Shown here piece by piece: positions 51,601 to 57,600 of a DNA stretch of 64,000 nt (position 1 is the first letter of the stretch; each line of letters begins with the position of its first letter). Source of the DNA: Sipunculus nudus. Taxonomy: Eukaryota; Annelida; Sipuncula; Golfingiida; Sipunculidae. The position numbers were made by a program, and so were the translations under genes. The DNA is taken from assembly GCA_026874595.1 (NCBI GenBank), contig CM049311.1, positions 48,427,676-48,491,675 of the forward strand, given 5' to 3'. The notes under the pieces were generated by a model. It worked only from the letters and a program-made list of their open reading frames with translations, was not told the DNA's origin and did no database searches.

Positions 51601-54600
51601 AAGGTACTGATTTTATATTTTTGCTGATAACTTAAATTGCAAAATTCAGATCTAATTTACGGTATACAATTGAATCTTGATACAATGAAGTTATATCCCT
51701 GAAAAATTCTCTAGCATCAGCAATTGTTTTGTTAAGTGAGTAAATATATTTCCTGATTTTTTACAAGGTTCATTATGTTTGGGCCCATAACTTCAACAAA
51801 TTACCCAATACTGACCTTATTTTTGGAATGAGCATAGGAAATGTATGGAAGAATATGAATAATTACTATGATCAAATTCAGATTAGTGGTTTTGAGATCA
51901 GGCAGTCTTGAAGTCTTAGTGACCCAATTTTCAGTATGGTAGGAGATTTTGGGGACATCTTACTGTATGCAAAATTTAGGATTTGTGGGTCCAACGGTTT
52001 CAAAACATGCCCTGTTAACGAACAGACGGCCGGATGACGGACAATGGACAATGGACCACAACTATAGCTCAGATGACTTATAGTCAGCTGAGCTAACAAA
52101 ATCATGCCAAAACACACAAATACATCAAATTTACTCACTAAACATCCCAGTACCCCATGCACAGTTTTGTGTTTCCTTCACTGAACATCTCTGGAAGCCC
52201 GAATGCCTGTGGGATTAAAATCTTAAAATGTAAATTTACTTAATGTGTCATTGATAGCCAATGATTCTATATCAAAGCACATCGAGGCTTTTCAGATCAC
52301 AAGACAAACAAAAACAAATGCTTTCTTGTACAAATTTAAGTTAACAAACCATCTCTTGGTGATGTTCTGCCACTCTTGCTATCTCGTGAGCTGCTCCTGG
52401 TATTACGAGATGCTGATGATGCTGCAGGAGAAGCTGGAGTCTGCTGTTCCAATGCTTTCTTGTTAGCTCGAGCTGCAGAGGCCAAGGCTTCCAGCCGTAG
52501 CTGTAGAATGGCCAGATCCTCATCCTCATCTTCTTCCTGTAATTTAAAGAATCATCTGCATTTACTGAGAATTAACTCTGGGTTAGATTTATCAGTTATC
52601 ATAAACTGGTTCAGGCTAAAAAACCCATGTTAGCATATATGTGTATGTGTATGAATTTTTAAGTCCCCTGCTGTTAAGGAGGGAGGTCCACTACAATGGT
52701 CCACATCTGTCCTTCCATCCTTCCGTCCATCCTGCACCATTCTTTTAACATATAAGATATCTCTAAGAACTTTGCTGCTTTCTTCACCAAATTTTACAGA
52801 CTTAATTAGCACATGACTTACATATGACTATAACCAGCAGGTGGCGCCACTTCTATTTAGCAACTTTCTGCACTCCACAATGGTCTTTTCACTTTCCTTT
52901 AGAAAAGTCAGTAAATAAGATCACTTCAATCCTATATCAAATGCAAGGATTGCTTGGAGCTAGGATAATTTATAAGGAATACTATATTTAACAGAATTAT
53001 TTTCAGACTGGTGTTTACAAATTGTTTATTTTAAAAGGGTGTTCTTGGCAAAAGGGTGTTCTTGCCAAGATTTGGGAAAATTGGGGTATCACTGATGCCA
53101 CACTTTCCTAGTTAGAAATATGGCTTGGGACAATTTGTGCCTCTAGGCCCTTTTTTTCAAAACTTGTGAGTGCATGTATGTGTGAACAAATAGAGCGAGA
53201 CATTTGGGTTGACTTCATTCATTATGCCGGGACCCTCAGTGTTAATGCAGACCTTATTACTGAAATCATTCCTCTGGCAATGCCCTTGCCATTGGATAAA
53301 TTAGTTATAAACTGAAGCTTTTGTATGAATTAATTTTTGTATAATAATAAATATATATATATATAAATCTGTGTGCATGTGTGTGTATGTCTGTAAGTAT
53401 GAATCAAGAACATAATTTAAAGACCTGATGGAATACATTTTTTAGAACCATGATCACATAAAATTCTACATGACTGAAACTGGCAGTATCAGCTTATATG
53501 AAATGGAAAATGGAAGACCTATTTCAGTTTCCCTGTCCTTGTATATGTAGTAGTGTTTCACCCAATCACCTATCCTTACCATTCATTTTTTTTTTACCTT
53601 ATCTGTGACCTCTCCCTCTTCTGACTTGCTGTCTATGGAAGGAACCTGTTGATTGGTTGGTACTTCTGTCGTCAAGGCAACCTCTAAATTCTCATCAGCC
53701 ACTGGTTTGTCCACTACAGCATCCACAGAGTCACTTGTAACTTCCTCCTTAACTGATGTGCTCTCACTTTTTGTCTTTTTTACAGGGATAATACTATCTG
53801 ATAATATCTCATCATCACCCTCAATATCTGCAACTTTTTCAGGTTTAGTAAATTCCATAAATGCAATTCCCTCAACAACTGGCTTTGATTTTTTAACATT
53901 GTGAACTCCTGCAATGGGTATTTTTGTATCATCCATTTTTTCTTCATTGTCAGCATCATCTCCTGTTTCAGTCTTTACATTGATTCTGCTGACACACAAA
54001 TCCATCAGCTGATCTTCAGAAATCTCAGGTACTGGAGCAATGTTTTCAGACTCCTTCTCATCTGTGTTCTTCTGGTCTGCCTCCGGTTTGAGCTGAAGTG
54101 AGGATTCATCAATACCCTCACTAGTGTTGTCTGAAAATGACAAATTATTTTTAATTACCTGCACATCAAAGCTCAAGCAGTCAAAGATCACATGATTAAA
54201 TGTAAAGCTTTCAGTGATTTCTCCTCCAATGCTGGTCAATCCAAATCTACCTAAGACTTTAATCAATCGTTTCTAGGTCTATGATTAATCATTTGTAACA
54301 CAAAATTATCTACAAAATTTCATCATAATATTCTACAATATTTAACTATGTAGTTAACAATTATAAGCTGATTAAGAGGCATCATATGATCAGTTATTGG
54401 CATAAATAGTTTGTTTTATTTTTTATTTGTTGATCAATTCAATGTTTATTGTAAAATGAATAATGATAATGGGTTACTTTATTATTCTTCATTATAAATA
54501 ATGGTAAAACCTCAAAATATGTCTTCAAAATTAATTAAGATAAAACCGCTATTGCATCTCAGCACAAATTTGTGTTCATTTAGTGAAACACATAACACTG

Positions 54601-57600
54601 GAATAAGGCATTAAAAATTGAGAATTCCTTTGCGATTCTTATATATTGTTGTGGATTGCCAACCAGAATACATAAGATTTCACTTCAGTGAGCTGAAATA
54701 AGATTAATGGCTAATATTTAATAGAATTATAGAAAACATGAATACTTGAAACTTTTAAATAATTAAACATTTGAATACTGGATGGCACTGAGATGAAAAA
54801 GTGACAGACCTCAAATAACAAGGCCTGTCATAATGCAAACATGTGCAATATGATATACATCAAGTATAATGCTTCCAAGCTGGACCATTACTGTGACATG
54901 TTTATATGTACAATGCAAGTACTTAAACATTTTAAACCTGAGTATAAGACCAATTGATAACACAAACTTCACACCTGAAATCCTGGGATGTACACAACCC
55001 AAAATGATTGTAGGTGGCACCATCAGTCTTGTGTATGAGAAAGTCATTGAAGATGTATAGCCATGCAAAATTTCTGGCAAATACTTTGATCCACTCAGAA
55101 TGGGCTATGTGCACAGATGCATGAAACCTGAAAACAATTATAGGGGGTGCCACAAGTCTTGTATACAACAAAACTTTCCCAGATGTATGGACATGCATAA
55201 TTTCAGGCTGTTATGTCAAATCACTCCTGAGAAATAAGCAGGAGCATACACTGCAATATACTGTAGGTGGCGCCACAAGTCTTGTATACAACAAAGCTAT
55301 CAGTGATGTATGCACAATCCCTATTTCAAACAGATATATCAAATCCCACCGGAGCAATACACTGCACAAATTATTTTAGGTGGCGACACCAGTCATGTGT
55401 ATGAGAAAGCAATCAAAGATACATGGGCAGGCAAAATTCAGGACAATACATCAAACTTCCCTGAGTCAGGGGCACTGGGCTGACCATGCTCAGCTGACAG
55501 GCAGTTGCCCCATGTCAAGAAGAACTGTTTATTTTCAAGATGCATATTTATAAGATATTTATAAATAAAAATGTCTAGAATAATAACAGATGCCTATTGA
55601 AAGTTACATCAGAATACAGGTATATTGTATTCATGGATTAATCTTACACATAAGCTGGATATAGAACCAATTATCTTTGTTGGCTGTACAGCACTGCTAA
55701 TATTCCAAAAGAGCTCAGTTTGTAAATACAATAAATCCACTAGCTTTGTTTACCAAAGTACCTCACAGTCCTTTGATTGTTAAAGGTCCAATAATTCTGC
55801 AAAAAATCATTCAAGTAAACTTGAACAAAGGCCATCTACAAATCATTTTTGTGCTGTGTTACTGAAGTTGAAACAACAGTTTTGCAGAAATAGATTATTG
55901 CAGCTCTCTGTTTGAAATAGGCTTACTAATGACCACAAGACAAACTTCAGCTTTCAATACCTTTACCAATGAACCCAATCTTTCCTTACACAATTGAAAG
56001 AACCATATTATAGGATAATTCTTGTGAAAAATTAAACCTTTAAGCTTGACAGTTTTACATAAAACATTTTTAAGCTTAAAGAGGCTAAAATTACGCATTT
56101 TGCCCATAAAAGACAGGTCAATGTAGTTGGCACCAAAAAACCTCAATTTCAAATATATGTGACCATAATTTGCACAAAACACAGTGATGAAAGCTCCTGT
56201 TGTTTCTGAGATCATTTTTTAGTATAATTGCGCGGCCAAATGACTAAGTTCAAATTCCTGTAACTCAGCCTAAATTTGCTGAACCCAAACCATTTGAACA
56301 AACAGAGAGCTCATCTCCAGGATCATTTCTGTGAAATATTGAACAATTTAGCTGAACAATTTCAATGTGGAAGATTTTCAAAGGCTTTTAAGCTTTTCCC
56401 CTGTTATATCTAAGTTGATGCAGGTGGCACCACAAAAGGCTCAATCCTACATTTGATATGCAACTGATTTTAGCGTAAAATTTGGGGATGCTAGCTCCTG
56501 CTTTTCATGAGAAAGTATGGGTTAATGTACTGACGACCTATACCCCCCCTTTTTTATGCAGTTGGCGTCACCAATACTGCAATTTCAAATATAACTCAGG
56601 TGACAAACATTTGCAATTTTGCATAAAATTTAGTGATGAAAGCTCCAGCTGTTTCTGATATTGATTTTAGGGTCCCTTTTTTTGGCCAAATGACTTAAGT
56701 TCAACTTCCTGTTACCCAGCCAAATTCCACTGAAATGGAACCATTTGAACAAACTTGAGAGATTATTCCTGGGATCATTTCAATGAAATATTGAACAATA
56801 GAAGATTTTTAAAGTTTTTTTTTAGCTTTTTCCCTATCAGATCTATGTAATTCTGATAGTTAAGTTTTAAGCAAAATCCGATAAGTTTTTTAGATGACTG
56901 ATTTTTTGCATAAAATTTGGTTAAGATAGCACCTGTATTTGAGATAATTTGGGTTAATGTACAGACGACCGCTGACGCCACACCAATGCATAAGCTCACA
57001 GGTTCGTTAACAAAAATTAACCTTAAGGTACCCCATAACGATATGTTAATGAACTGCTGCTGTAAACAAAAATTTTAAGCCCATGAATTTTTCAGAACAC
57101 TTAAGCTTTGATCCTTAATGATCCTGAAGTGTGTACACAGATATAATGTGGCCATCGTGGAGTGGTTTTAAAGACATGTGAGCGTTACCTTTATCTGCAG
57201 CAGCTTCAGCTTCCTCCAGTGCCTGCAGGTCATCAGCTGCTTTCTCTTCCTCTTTCTTGATGTCATCGAGCTGCCGCTGTATGTTACGGTACTGCATCAG
57301 CAAGTTGGTATAATCAACGTCCTCTGCTGGGGGTTCGTTAGGAGGGACAAGTCTAGCTGGTGCGGAGTTAAGTTTTATCGTTATTTAATGCAATATATAT
57401 GCATATTCTGTTGTAACAATAATTTCCATGTTTTTTTTCTCTGTTTTAAAACATGATCATAATAATATTGGATGCCACTGTGTGAGCTTTTAGTGGTTTT
57501 AATTCCTTATGTCACATTTAGAAGCTTAATAATTATATATTTCCTAATTATTTAATAATCTTAAACTTCATAAACCATAATACAGACATCTTCAGGACCA